A stretch of DNA of 64,000 nt, taken from Branchipolynoe longqiensis. Lineage: Eukaryota > Annelida > Polychaeta > Phyllodocida > Polynoidae. The stretch spans positions 20,312,998 through 20,376,997 of the forward strand of contig CM059186.1 of NCBI GenBank assembly GCA_030323885.1, given 5' to 3'. Below the pieces are notes generated by a model. That model was given only the letters and a program-made list of their open reading frames with translations. It was not told the origin of the DNA and made no database searches. The position numbers were made by a program, and so were the translations under genes. Shown here piece after piece: positions 32,430 to 42,195 of this stretch; position 1 is the first letter of the stretch; the number at the start of each line of letters is the position of its first letter.

Positions 32430-32740
32430 CTCAGCCTGACGTCAGTGCGAGGTGTGTGGCACGTCGTCACCCGCCTTCCTCTCGCACCGTTTTGACGTCA
32501 CAGCTTCCAGAACGATCTGCGGTAATTGCCGGCAGCGCTGGTTGCCGCCGGCCGACGCGCGCCTGCGCACGGGGCTTTGATCAGGCCAATAACCAGCGCC
32601 GCTCTGATCTTTCCCGCGCTCCGCCCGTACACCTGCCTCGGTCGGCGGAACGCGGCAGGAAGTCGTCTGCTCCTGATTACCGCCCTCTTCACACAAACGC
32701 GGGGGTTTTCCTTTTTGCCCTGAGGGGACAAGTGGGGGCC
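32430..32740. other. CpG-rich unique pocket
   Basis: Many CpG sites, a TGACGTCA-like CCTGACGTCAGTG at 32436-32448, a second TTGACGTCAC at 32491-32500, and CCTGCGCACGGG. Borders the purine repeat. Candidate regulatory DNA without a visible gene. Confidence 0.4.
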
Positions 32741-32774
32741 CCTTTGAATAAGCTATGACGGATCGGTGCGTTTA

Positions 32775-33560
32775 TCAACATATAGCGGTGGGGGTGGGGA
32801 GTGACACCTTCTGCGATACTGAATAATCCGACCCCATCCCAAGCCTAACCACCACCCCCACCCCCACCCTGACCCCCACATCCACCCACCTACTACACAG
32901 TTGGGTTTGATGAAGGTACTGGAAACATTGGCATGGTGTTGAAGCTGGAATATGGTGATGTGATGGTGTGATGCGTGGTGTTGTGAAATGATGTGGCGGT
33001 GTGAAGGGTGGTGTTGTGAAATGATGTGGTGGTGTGATGGGTGGTGTTGTGAAATGATGTGGTGGTGTTGTGAAATGATGTGGTGGGGTGATGGGTGGTG
33101 TTGTGAATTGATGTGGTGGTGTGATGGGTGGTGTTGTGAAATGATGTGGTGGTGTTGTGAAATGGTGTGGTGTGGTAATGGGTGTTGTTGTGAAATGATG
33201 TGGTGGTGTGATGTGTGGTGTTGCGAAATGATATTGTGGTGTGATGGGTGGTGTGGTGAAACGATGTGGTGGTGTGATTACTTGTGTTGTTGAAATGATG
33301 TGGTTGTGTGATGGCTGGCGTTGTCCCAATGATGTGGGGTATCATGGTGTGGTGGTGTAGTGGTATGGTGAGATTATGTGGGTTTGTTGTTGTTTGTTAT
33401 TGTTTTACCGGAAACATTGGCATGGTATTGAAGCTGGCAGATGATGGTGTGATGATGTGATGGGTGGTGTTGCGAAATGAGTTGGTGGTGTGATGGGTGG
33501 TGCCGTGAAATGATGTCGGGTGTCATGATGTGGTGGTGTGAGTCGCATTATCGTCATTCC
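32775..33560. repeat. GTGGTGTGATGGGTGGTGTTGTGAAAT-type minisatellite
   Basis: The core at 32930-33335 has units of 33 and 21 bases; weaker units run to 33540. Both unit lengths are multiples of three, so frames stay open on both strands. C-rich sequence at 32850-32885 precedes the array. Confidence 0.85.
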
Positions 33561-33571
33561 AGTCATTGCCT

Positions 33572-33702
33572 TATCCTAGTAATGCCAAGCGCCAGGCTAG
33601 GTTTTGCACACACTAGGTCCAATGTGTTGCTAGTGATTTGTAAGTGATTGGTTTGACTCGATTGGGATTAGAACTCACGACCTTATGCACGGAAAGCCAG
33701 GA
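33572..33702 (-). mobile_element. SINE-A 5' half fragment
   Basis: Minus-strand head with GAGTTCTAATCCCA (decayed Box B) and the core as far as the ATAAGGCAATGAC block. The 3' body is replaced by minisatellite. Confidence 0.6.
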
Positions 33703-33779
33703 TTCTTATTGATACTAATGGTAGGGCCATCTCGTCCGGTTAATGGTATGCAGGCGACCGGGAGGCTATGGGTGGGGAG

Positions 33780-34235
33780 TTGGGGCGGCCGGAAGGTTGA
33801 AATGATAAGAGGCTGGGAGGCCAGGAGGGGTGGAGAGGCTGGGAGGCTGGGAGGCTGGGAGGCGGAGAGGTGGGGAGGCGGGGAGACGGGGAGGCGGGGA
33901 AGCCAGGAGGCGGAAAAAGCTGGAGGCAGGGAGGCCGCGAGGTGAGGAGGTTGGGGCTTTGTGGAGGCTGGGTGGCTGAAATGCCAGGAGGCTGGGAGGC
34001 TGGGAGGCGGAGAGGCTGAGAGGTTGGGATGCTGGGAGGTTAGGAGGCCAGGGGACGCTGTGAGGGGCGGGAGGAGGCGGGGCGACGGGGAGTGGGGGAA
34101 GCCAGGAGGCGGAAAAAGATGGAGGCAGGGAGGCCGCGAGGTGAGGAGGCCGGGGCTTTGTGGAGGCTGGGAGGCTGGGAGGCTGGGAGGCTGAGAACCT
34201 GGCAGGCTGGGAAGCTGGGAGGTTGGCAGGCTAGT
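33780..34235. repeat. GGGAGGCT minisatellite
   Basis: 8-base GGGAGGCT and GGCGGGGA units. A block of about 120 bases, with AGCCAGGAGGCGGAAAAAG, occurs twice (about 33898 and 34098), showing a later larger duplication. Confidence 0.85.
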
Positions 34236-34254
34236 AAAACAGTATGCAACTATG

Positions 34255-34378
34255 ATGGCGTGATACTAATAGTGTAATACATGATGGGATGACACCATGA
34301 TTGCATTCGGCTGAAAACATGTTAGCAAAGCAACCAAGAGTGAGCACCTCGGACCAGTTGACCAATCAGTGGAGCGCA
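34255..34378. repeat. Dispersed repeat also seen at 38716-38810
   Basis: Shares ATACTrATAGTGTAATACATG and GCAAAGCAACCAAGAGTGAG ... GACCAGTTGACCAATCAGTG with 38716-38810. A longer form of the same unit; family unknown. Confidence 0.65.
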
Positions 34379-34399
34379 AACCCCCCCCCCCCCCCCCCC

Positions 34400-34760
34400 A
34401 CACACACACACAGCTGGTTCCGTTTGCGCCGCGCATGCGCCGCGCATGCGCCGGCAGACAGAAATAACCGTTAGTCCCTGTTAGTCCGCGCCGGCCATTA
34501 CCTACCGCTTTGGTAGCGATTGGAAATTAAACACAATATTGACTCAAGCGTCGGCTCGCGTTCAGAGTGTCCGATCGGGGTGGCTGCAAACTGGGTGCGA
34601 AAACAAAATGGCGGATCTGACGTCGGCGACGCGGTGTGTAAACACACGCGCACATGCGCAGACCGGCTTCCTGGTTACCTGGTTACCCACCCAGCACACC
34701 CGGGGCGGGATGGGAACCGGCTGGTAACCGGCCAGCTAGAAGATCTCGGCGGGCAGTGGG
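34400..34760. promoter_or_regulatory. CpG-rich pocket with two NRF1-like palindromes
   Basis: GCGCATGCGC at 34431-34440 and 34442-34451, a third half-like ACATGCGCAGACC near 34650, AAAATGGCGGAT near 34605 and TGACGTCGG near 34619. Motif order and spacing resemble a TATA-less CpG promoter. Unique in the window. Confidence 0.45.
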
Positions 34761-34789
34761 TTGTTATGGTAACAGTAGTGTGGGTTTAT

Positions 34790-34841
34790 GTACATATATA
34801 CACATATATACACATATATATATATATGCATATGCAAATAC

Positions 34842-34886
<45 letters not shown>

Positions 34887-34950
34887 CTATATAAGTGATT
34901 ATGTGAATATAAATAAAGAATAGACCATAATGTTTCGGGGCCCCTTCCGC
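34790..34950. repeat. (TA)n plus the shared 55-base repeat
   Basis: TATA/CACATA microsatellite followed by the TAAGTGATTATGTGAATAT block shared with 28633-28690. Confidence 0.75.
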
Positions 34951-35019
34951 CCCCCCCCCCCCTCTACCACCACCATGACTCTGAGCAGGACACTGGTCTG
35001 GGCATTCTCTCCGCTCCCG

Positions 35020-35130
35020 GCCTCGGTACCGGTGTGGCAGTAAATCGCAAACCCCTGGAAATTGCACACCCCGGGGTTTGCGATTTACTAGGAAATCACA
35101 AACCCCCCCTGGAAATCGCAAACCCCCCTG
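35020..35130. repeat. Palindromic block, left (GGGGTTTGCGATTT type)
   Basis: Alternating forward and inverted copies of GGGGGTTTGCGATTTCC. Its outer edge ACCGGTGTGGCAG is the inverse of the outer edge of the block at 37905-38080, so the two blocks form terminal inverted repeats around 3 kb of inverted-repeat-rich DNA. Confidence 0.7.
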
Positions 35131-35330
35131 TGTTTTGGGACTGATTCGGGCCAAATCTATTCAATGCGACCATATTTAACAGAATTACATACTCAAATCG
35201 TGAAATTTCATTAAATTAACCCTAAATTCGAAGCGTTATTAAGGCTACCGCCGTAACGGCGGAGATATTAGTAGTTATATTTTCGAATCGACGAACGTAA
35301 AGTAAACAAATCGCCGCCGCCGCCGAATAG

Positions 35331-36179
35331 ACTACATCAGAGAGCGTGTATACAGATGAGAGGGACAACTCCCATACTACACCATGTAACAGATGCCGAC
35401 TGTGGCGCTCCAAGTGGTGGTTGTTGAACAGTATATGACACAGCTGTCAAACTCAAGGCATTGTCAATGGTCGTGTGCAATCTTCCTACAGAAAACGTTA
35501 AATATCTCTAAAACTACAACACCTAGAAACAAACTGATTGGAATACACATAGGAAACATGTTTACCAACAAGATTATATTAAAGAGATATGGTTAGGGTT
35601 CTGGATTTCTATTAATTTGGAATAAAACTGACGTTTTTCACTACGCGTACGGCAAACTCAAGGCATTGTCAATGGCGGTGAGCAATCTTCCTACAGAAAA
35701 CGTTAAATATCTCTAAAACTACAACACCTAGAAACAAACTGATTGGAATACACATAGGAAACATGTTTACCAACAAGATTATATTAAATTGATATGGTTA
35801 GGGTTCTGGATTACTATTAATTTGGAATAAAACTGACGTTTTTCACTACGCGTACGGCAAACTCAAGGCATTGTCAATGGTCGTGTGCAATCTTCCTACA
35901 GAAAAAGTGAAATATCTCTAAAACTACACCAAATAGAAACAAGCCGCTTAGTACACATATAGAAAACATGTTTACCAAAAGGATTATATTAAATCGATAA
36001 GGTTAGGCTTCTGCATTTCTATTAATTTTGAATAAAAACAAATGTTTTGCACTACACGTATGGCAAACTCAAAGCTTGTTCAACACTAACCGCCAGGAAC
36101 GCCACTGTAGCCTGTGTTACCGATTTTCGCGGGAGTTGTCTCTCTCATCTGTATACACGCTCTCTGACTACATCACGGT
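35331..36179. mobile_element. Fold-back element enclosing tandem repeats
   Basis: GACTACATCAGAGAGCGTG at the left and its inverse at the right begin arms of about 90 bases with high identity. The interior is the tandem array at 35451-36066. No coding potential. Confidence 0.65.
35451..36066. repeat. Tandem repeat of about 205 bp, three units
   Basis: ACTCAAGGCATTGTCAATGG recurs at 35451, 35655 and 35870, with a decayed start at 36066. Units contain AAAACATGTTTACCAA and GTTAGGGTTCTGGATT. A lone related unit lies at 37328-37530. Confidence 0.85.
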
Positions 36180-37600
36180 TCCAGTGGCGCAGTGCATTGT
36201 GGGATGCATCAGAGCAAAACATGCCCCCCAAAAGCACATGGCACATGCTAATACACTGGGTGCAGCTATGAAATGTGCTAGTTTCAGATCATCTCAGCTC
36301 TTGTTTGAAACATAGAATACCAACTAAAAAAATATATATAATATATTAAGATATTAATCTTTTATCCAGCATTGCATTTACATCAATATAATCAGCACAT
36401 CTTATGCCATGTGCATTTAGATTTAGAAAGATCTAGGCACCCAGACTAGTGTTAGAGCCATAGCCAGTGTACTCAATGCATTGTGACAATGTTGGAATTT
36501 TTTTTGAATTTATCATATAGAAATGATACTCATACCATTGAAAAGAGCCAAACAAATGCTTTTAAATGACACAAAGATCATGCATATCGGTCTAGTATTA
36601 AGAAAGTTATGATTTCTTTAATATTTAAAATCGCATGTTTTTGGGTCCTGTAATTAAACTGAAACAAAGGCAATGGTTGTGACCTTAAGCCAGCATGCGT
36701 GTTGGTGAGCATGTTGGTGTGCGTGGAACACAACCATGTCACTTTCCGATTCAAAATTAACCACTTTCGACGTATAGGATCGGGATAATATTTGGTATAA
36801 TGTGAGAAAAGACCTTAATAATTTGGGCTACATATTTTTTATTTATCCCCATAGTGATTTTGAACTGATTTTAAACCGAAAATGAGTGCAAGGCAGAGGT
36901 AAGCCTGTCACTATAGTGCCAAAGTCATGACACTTTCCGTTTCAAAATTAATCACTTTCGAAGTATAGTACCTTGATAATATTTGGAATAATGTGAGAAA
37001 AGACATTAATAATCTGGGCCATTTATTTTTTATTTATGGCCAAAGTGATTTTGAACTGATTTGAGCATCCACAAATGAGTGCAAATGTTCAAAATTGTGT
37101 CACGAACGAACGAATCAGCAGAAATGCAAAATTCGAAAACTATGACATTCAGAAAGCTTTCCTTTATATGTGGTGATAATGATTCCCCGATCCCCCCACC
37201 GGTTAGCCTATGAGAAGCGATTTGGGTAGCGATGTTGAGAACCGTTCGCGCACTCCCGATCACAGCGATCGGGAACAACACCGCGGCCGCGCAGTGCGTC
37301 GATGTCAACATACCTACGTGAATCATTTGTCAATGGCAGTGAGCAATCTCCATACAGAAAAAGTAAAATATTGATCAAACGACACCACCTAGGCACAAAC
37401 CGCTTGGAACACATATAGAAAACATGTTTAACAAAACGATTATATTAAATTAATACGGTTAGGGTTTTGGATTTCTATTAATTTTGAATAAAACTGACAT
37501 ATTTCAATGCGCGTACAGGCAAAGTCAATGGCCGTACGCCTTTGCTTTGCTCCCAAGGCCGTTTTCAGCGCATGCGCAGTCGGAACCGTGATCTAGTTTA
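36168..37600 (+). mobile_element. MITE-F copy 2 (long form)
   Basis: Left end GACTACATCACGGTTCCAG and, inverted at the right, AACTAGATCACGGTTCCGAC. Left and right parts match the short copy at 12325-13085 in reverse. The middle has a 191-base duplication and a lone 205-bp unit. The left end overlaps the fold-back element at 35331-36179 by about 10 bases. Confidence 0.65.
36734..37080. repeat. 191-bp tandem duplication
   Basis: CACTTTCCGnTTCAAAATTA ... GTGATTTTGAACTGATTT occurs at about 36734-36890 and 36925-37080, with only modest divergence. Found inside MITE-F copy 2 and absent from copy 1. Confidence 0.75.
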
Positions 37601-37904
37601 TTCTCGATGTCGGCATGACGTCACAACCCCGGAAACTAGCCCACGAAGGGTAAAATACGCCGTGATGTGTGCTGCGGCAATGCTATGTCTATGGGGAGCA
37701 TTTATTTTTGTAAAATAAATTAAAAAACTTTCATCGAATCGATTAAAAATCTCTCAATGCGTGATTGAAGAGGAAGATCTGAGGTATTTAATTTAACCTA
37801 AGAGCAATTTTATCTGAAAGTATTAAAAACAGAGATAATAGTGAAAGTTGGGATATTCTGAGTGTCAGTGCCAGTGTTAGCCTTACCAGATCATGGTAAG
37901 GCTA

Positions 37905-38080
37905 ACACTCAGAATGGGGGGTTTGCGATCTCCAGGGGGGATATGCGATTTCCTAGGAAATCGCAAACCCCCCATGCCCATATATGGCATGGGGGTTTGC
38001 GATTTCCTAGGAAATCACAAGTGGGGGTTTGCGATTTACAGGGTTTGCGATTTCCTGCTACACCGGCACCGTCTGCCTCT
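37905..38080. repeat. Palindromic block, right (GGGGTTTGCGATTT type)
   Basis: Contains the perfect palindrome GCGATTTCCTAGGAAATCGC and a larger one around GGCATATATGGGC-like sequence with GGGGGTTTGCGATTT on each side. Expected to extrude strong hairpins. Partner of the block at 35020-35130. Confidence 0.75.
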
Positions 38081-38139
38081 TGCCGCACTTCAAAATTTTC
38101 TCGCAGACATTGTATATGTCTAGGCATATTACACATTGT

Positions 38140-38433
38140 AGACATGCATTGCATTCCCGTGTGGAAGGTAGGGAGTTCAGATCCCGGCCGAGTCAAACCA
38201 ATGACTTAGAAAATTGATACTTCTAGCTACCGAGTCTGGCAATTGGCATTACCCGGATAGGACAAGGACTGGTTAGCTCAGGTATCATGATAATGTGACT
38301 GGGTGGAAAAGTTGGTTGGTTGTTGTAGTTTTACGTCCTGGCAACATCTAAGGTCATATCAGGACGTGTGAGAATGCGCAACCATGGCGACTTTATAGTG
38401 CTGCCCAGTGGGAAATCAGGCCGCCAGCACCTT
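38140..38433. mobile_element. SINE-A copy with its 3' half inverted
   Basis: The plus-strand head and core (38140-38308) stop at GTGACTGGGTGG. Then the 3' half follows in minus orientation (38311-38433), tail first. Together the two pieces make one almost complete SINE-A. Confidence 0.7.
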
Positions 38434-38474
38434 CCACCCTTTCTATTATTTTACGAAATAATATACTACATATA

Positions 38475-38680
38475 TATGTGGGGGGGAAAAAGCTTCCGCG
38501 CGAGTTGCGAGTTCCGCCCTGCGCAGGTGGGGGGGGGGGGGGGAGGAGGCATGCGAAGTGCATGCTGATACCCGTGCCCCCCACCCCAGCCAGAGGGGAG
38601 GGGGGGGGGAGGAGGACCACTACAGAGCTTATGACATGTGATAAAGGGTTTATCACTATCCACACATTATATATATTAAA
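38475..38680. other. Unique spacer with G runs
   Basis: A G-run near 38528-38543 and a second near 38597-38611, around CpG-containing unique sequence. Nothing coding recognised. Confidence 0.4.
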
Positions 38681-38715
38681 TTATATATATATGTATATAT
38701 ATATATATGTGTATA

Positions 38716-38810
38716 TGCGTGATACTGATAGTGTAATACATGTCAGCAAAGCAACCAAGAGTGAGTACCTCCGACCAGTTGACCAATCAGTGGAGCAAAA
38801 ACAACTCAAA
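38716..38810. repeat. Dispersed repeat, partner of 34255-34378
   Basis: Same blocks as the partner but lacking about 35 internal bases. Lies between TA microsatellites. Confidence 0.65.
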
Positions 38811-38813
38811 CCG

Positions 38814-38854
<41 letters not shown>

Positions 38855-39194
38855 ATATATATATATAGAAAGACAGTTCACAAGCACCGATGTGGTATCA
38901 GTGCGGGTCAGGAAGGCAGTGACGCCTACAACCCGCTTTTAGCGCGTCGGCGGTTCGAACCTAAACCTGCCGGGTTAGCCCGATAGTGGCGCCGGCTGGT
39001 ACTACTGGGCCGCACGCGGCATTGAAGATCAGCCGGCATCTACCTGGAGCCAACACAAGGGCGCCATCCAGCTCCACCTACACCAGTATATACGCGAGCA
39101 TATATATACAGAAAGTATATATATATATATAATATATACATATATCAGAATAAGTCTGGCGTACCTTATGTAAGCCCCCCCCCCCCCCTTTACA

Positions 39195-39600
39195 TCCTGG
39201 CACTTACATCTACGTGCGACATGCGCAGTAGTTCTTCCCAACAGGTGTGCGCGTCCATTGACACAGTGACAGACATGCGCAGTCGCCACGTAAGGCACAG
39301 CCGAGCCGTGCACGGGGCGGGGCTACTACACCCGCCCGATACCAGCGGGTATCAGCAATGTCTGCGGGCGTATCAGCACTGATACACGGTGCTGGTGCCG
39401 GGCTGTGTATCGGTAATGAGGCAACTTCAAAGGCTGGGGTGTGGTGTAAGGGGATGGGGGTTGGGGGTGTAGGGGGGTGTAGGGAGGTGGAGGTAGGGTA
39501 GGGGGTGAGGGTGTGAGGGTGTAGGGTGGGGGTGGGGCGGGGGGACACGCCTCCTCATCCGGTCTGATTAGCACACAGCGCCACCAGGTAGCGCTGATAA
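39195..39600. other. CpG-containing unique pocket
   Basis: ACATGCGCAGT occurs twice (about 39219 and 39276), half-NRF1-like. A GGTGTAGGGG low-complexity stretch occupies 39430-39540. A CTCF-like motif closes the pocket at 39581. Confidence 0.4.
39581..39596 (+). promoter_or_regulatory. CTCF-like motif
   Basis: CCACCAGGTAGCGCTG differs at one core base from CCACCAGGTGGCGCTG. Unique context followed by G-rich repeats. Confidence 0.4.
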
Positions 39601-39850
39601 GGCGAAGGGGGAGGGGGGTGGTGCGTGGTGTGGGGAGAGGGGGCGGAGGGCGTCACGGTGTCACAAGGTCCAGGGGTGTTGGGAAGGGGAGGGGCGGAAG
39701 GAAGGAGATGGAGGGAGGGAGGGAGAGGTCCAAGGGTGATTGTGGAGAGGTCCCGGGATAGTGGCGGTCAAGGGGTGGGCAGAAGGGTCACGGGGGCGAG
39801 TAGTACTACTAGGGCTTTCAGGAATAAAATGGATGAAGTGGGTTGGTTTT

Positions 39851-40184
39851 TGTTTTTTGTTTTGCATCCTAGCAACATCTAAAGTCATGTCAGTAGAGGT
39901 ACCGACTTGTGCATGTGCGCATTCATTGTGACTTTATACTGGTGCCCCACTGAAAGGCCAGGTCGCCGGCACCACTACCCGATATCCCACACAGTCATAG
40001 TATCCTAATAGTATCCTGATACAGCGTGCTTGTGCTAACCTATTATTAATGCAGAGCGACAGGCTAGGTAGCGACGAGGATCAATTTGATAATATAAGTC
40101 ATTGGTTTGACTCGGCTTGGACCTGAACACATGACCTTGGGCACGGGAAGCCTGCGCTCTACCGATTCGGCTACCACTACCAGT
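39851..40184 (-). mobile_element. SINE-A copy, type 1 head
   Basis: Full-length. Head at about 40110-40184 with Box A-like TAGCCGAATCGG on the minus strand; body with a small duplication of the AGTATCCTnATA block; tail toward 39851. Confidence 0.75.
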
Positions 40185-40481
40185 TCCGGTAGGCTGAAGT
40201 GGGTGCTGGGTTGGGTTGAAGTGGGTGCTGGATTGTATCTTAAAGTGGCATAGTTGTGTGTCTTGGCAATTTCCTGAGATAAATCGATTAGATTGGTCAT
40301 TATAATCTAATTTACTTCAGTTTGAAGTAACTTTTATTTTTAATGGTTAAGCTTAGAGATAGTGAAAACTTTGTTTTGGCAAGGGTACCAATATTCGGAC
40401 GCCATAGATTTCAGCAGATGACAGGTTCTATTGTAGTATTAACTATTATATTGACTTAGTATCCCCTTCTATTACTTGAAG

Positions 40482-40799
40482 GCGCGGTGGCCTAATCGGT
40501 AGAGCATGGCCCTCGCACGTGGAAGGTCGGGAGTTCGGTTCCCGGTCGAGTCAAACCAATGACTTTAAAATTGGTACTTGTTGCTTCCTAGCCTGGCGCT
40601 CGGCATTATTAGGATAGGGCAAGGACTGGTTAGCTCAGTGTCAGGATAGTGGGACATCGGGTCATGGTGCCGGTGGCCTGATTTCCCAGTGGGGCAGCAC
40701 TATAAAGTCGCCATGAGTGCATACTGTCACAAGTCGGTACAAGTCCTGATATGACCTTAGATGTTGCTAGGACGTAAAACAACAACAAACAAACAAACA
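40482..40799 (+). mobile_element. SINE-A copy, type 1 head, clean target duplication
   Basis: Box A TGGCCTAATCGG, Box B AGTTCGGTTCCCGG, complete body, hairpin GTCCTG...TAGGAC and (AACA)n tail. TACTTGAAG flanks both sides. One of the best copies for a consensus. Confidence 0.9.
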
Positions 40800-40857
40800 T
40801 ACTTGAAGTTCTACGCAGTGTCAACTATTTTATAAATATACCTGTATCTAAGTTGGA

Positions 40858-41553
40858 GACCAGACGGGATGGCCAAGTGTCCGTCTCCAGTGTTGGTAGA
40901 TCCTGGGGTTGTGGGTTCGAAACCTGGTCGGGTCAAACTAATGACTTAAAAATTGATACTTGTCGTTTCCTAGCCAGGTGCTCAGCATTATTAGGATAGG
41001 GCAAGGATTGGTTGGCTCAGTGTCGTAATAATGTGACTGCATGTGTGGGAGACCAGCTCATGGTGCTGGTGCCTTGGTCTTCCAGTGGCCCACCAGCGGG
41101 ACGCCCAATGGAAGGTAACCATGCCAAAAGTAACCAGATAACATACCACACAGCTACGTACAACTACAAGCCTATGATATGTAAATAGGAGTAGGCTAGT
41201 GTAGTAATAAGCATAGAACAAAATAAAATAATACATATATGGCAAGAAAAAAAAAAAAAAATGAAGATAGGCTACTAACCATGCCAACCAATTATCTATC
41301 TGCTACTGAAATGCAGGCAATCAAATACCTTATCAGCAGCTACTCTGTGGTAAGAGAACACCAACACTACAACTGGCCAGCATTGAAAACAAGCCTGGGT
41401 ACCCGGGCTTATATGCTATGGACAGTATAAATACAGCCTCAATAAAATAAAAAAATATATATATATATATAAAGTTGCCATGACTGCGCACTGTCACAAG
41501 TACCCGTCCTGATATGATCTTAGATGTTGCTAGGACGTAAAACAACAACAAAC
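40858..41553 (+). mobile_element. SINE-A copy, type 2 head, split by LINE-J
   Basis: The head with GACGGGATGGCCAAG and Box B GGGTTCGAAACC, and the core, run to 41088; the 3' body resumes at 41472. AAGTTGGA flanks both sides. The insertion point in MITE-P is the same TATCTAAGTTGG motif used by the copy at 20829. Confidence 0.85.
41089..41471 (+). mobile_element. LINE-J 3' end inside SINE-A
   Basis: Matches the 3' untranslated part of the longer copy at 54404-55332: ATCTATCTGCTACTGAAATG, CTATGGACAGTATAAATACA, CCTCAATAAA. A (TA)n run closes it. Confidence 0.8.
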
Positions 41554-41635
41554 AAGTTGGATCTATGTAAGATCAAATCTATGTGAGTGTTTTGTTTTAG
41601 AAAATTCTATACTTTAATCTGATTAAACAGCTTTA

Positions 41636-42054
41636 ATCTGATTAAACAGCTTTCAGAAGAAGAAAACATAATAGTCCATTCCATGCCTCTTTGTCCGTAT
41701 ATTTGTCAATTTTCAAATTGTGTTCATGTGTATTGCCGTAAGGCACTCATACTCATAGAAACCAAAGGAAATAAAACAATACAATAATTATCACCAAGGA
41801 AACTAATTAATGTTTTCATCATGAAGAATGGTCGAGATGTAGGAATCTACTAAATAAATTCTAACATGTATAATTTTATATCCATGAACCATCATATGGA
41901 ATATGAATTCCCCAACAGTTAGATGTGCTTTCTAGGAATGACAGAGAATAATCACGGGGGCGGGGATGGTGGAATCAAAGAATCAGAGCCTCAAAATTGG
42001 AATCAGTCTGCGGTCTGTATTCATGAGCTTCTTAATGTTGCATTATGGTTGGTG
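41636..42054. other. Unique AT-rich spacer
   Basis: No repeat partner or gene recognised apart from a short doubled TTTAATCTGATTAAACAGC at the left edge. Confidence 0.4.
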
Positions 42055-42180
42055 ATCATATCCCACTCAGTCATAATATCCCTGACACTGATCTGGCAAA
42101 TACTGGCCCTATCCTACTGACTGATACCAAGCACCACGCAGGCTATGTAGCGAAAAGTGTCAATCTTGTAAGCCGTTGTG
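42055..42180 (-). mobile_element. SINE-A middle fragment
   Basis: Minus-strand core from the ATATCCCACTCAGTCA block to the AAGTGTCAATCTTGTAAG block; both head and tail missing. Truncated at the hexamer array. Confidence 0.55.
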
Positions 42181-42195
42181 TATTTTTTTTACTCA

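Larger units (their letters stand above)
40240..41635 (+). mobile_element. MITE-P host of a multi-level nest
   Basis: Starts TTAAAGTGGCATAGTTGTG and ends near ATTAAACAGCTTTAA. Its own sequence is cut into three pieces (40240-40481, 40800-40857, 41554-41635) by two SINE-A insertions. Confidence 0.7.

Noticed and set aside
38681..38942. Protein frames over TA runs
   Set aside because: Tyr/Ile runs come from (TA)n; flanking parts differ between copies of the dispersed repeat.
38880..39010. tRNA gene around GGCGGTTCGAACCTAAACC
   Set aside because: Box B is good but no convincing Box A, anticodon arm or acceptor stem can be paired; possibly another decayed SINE head.
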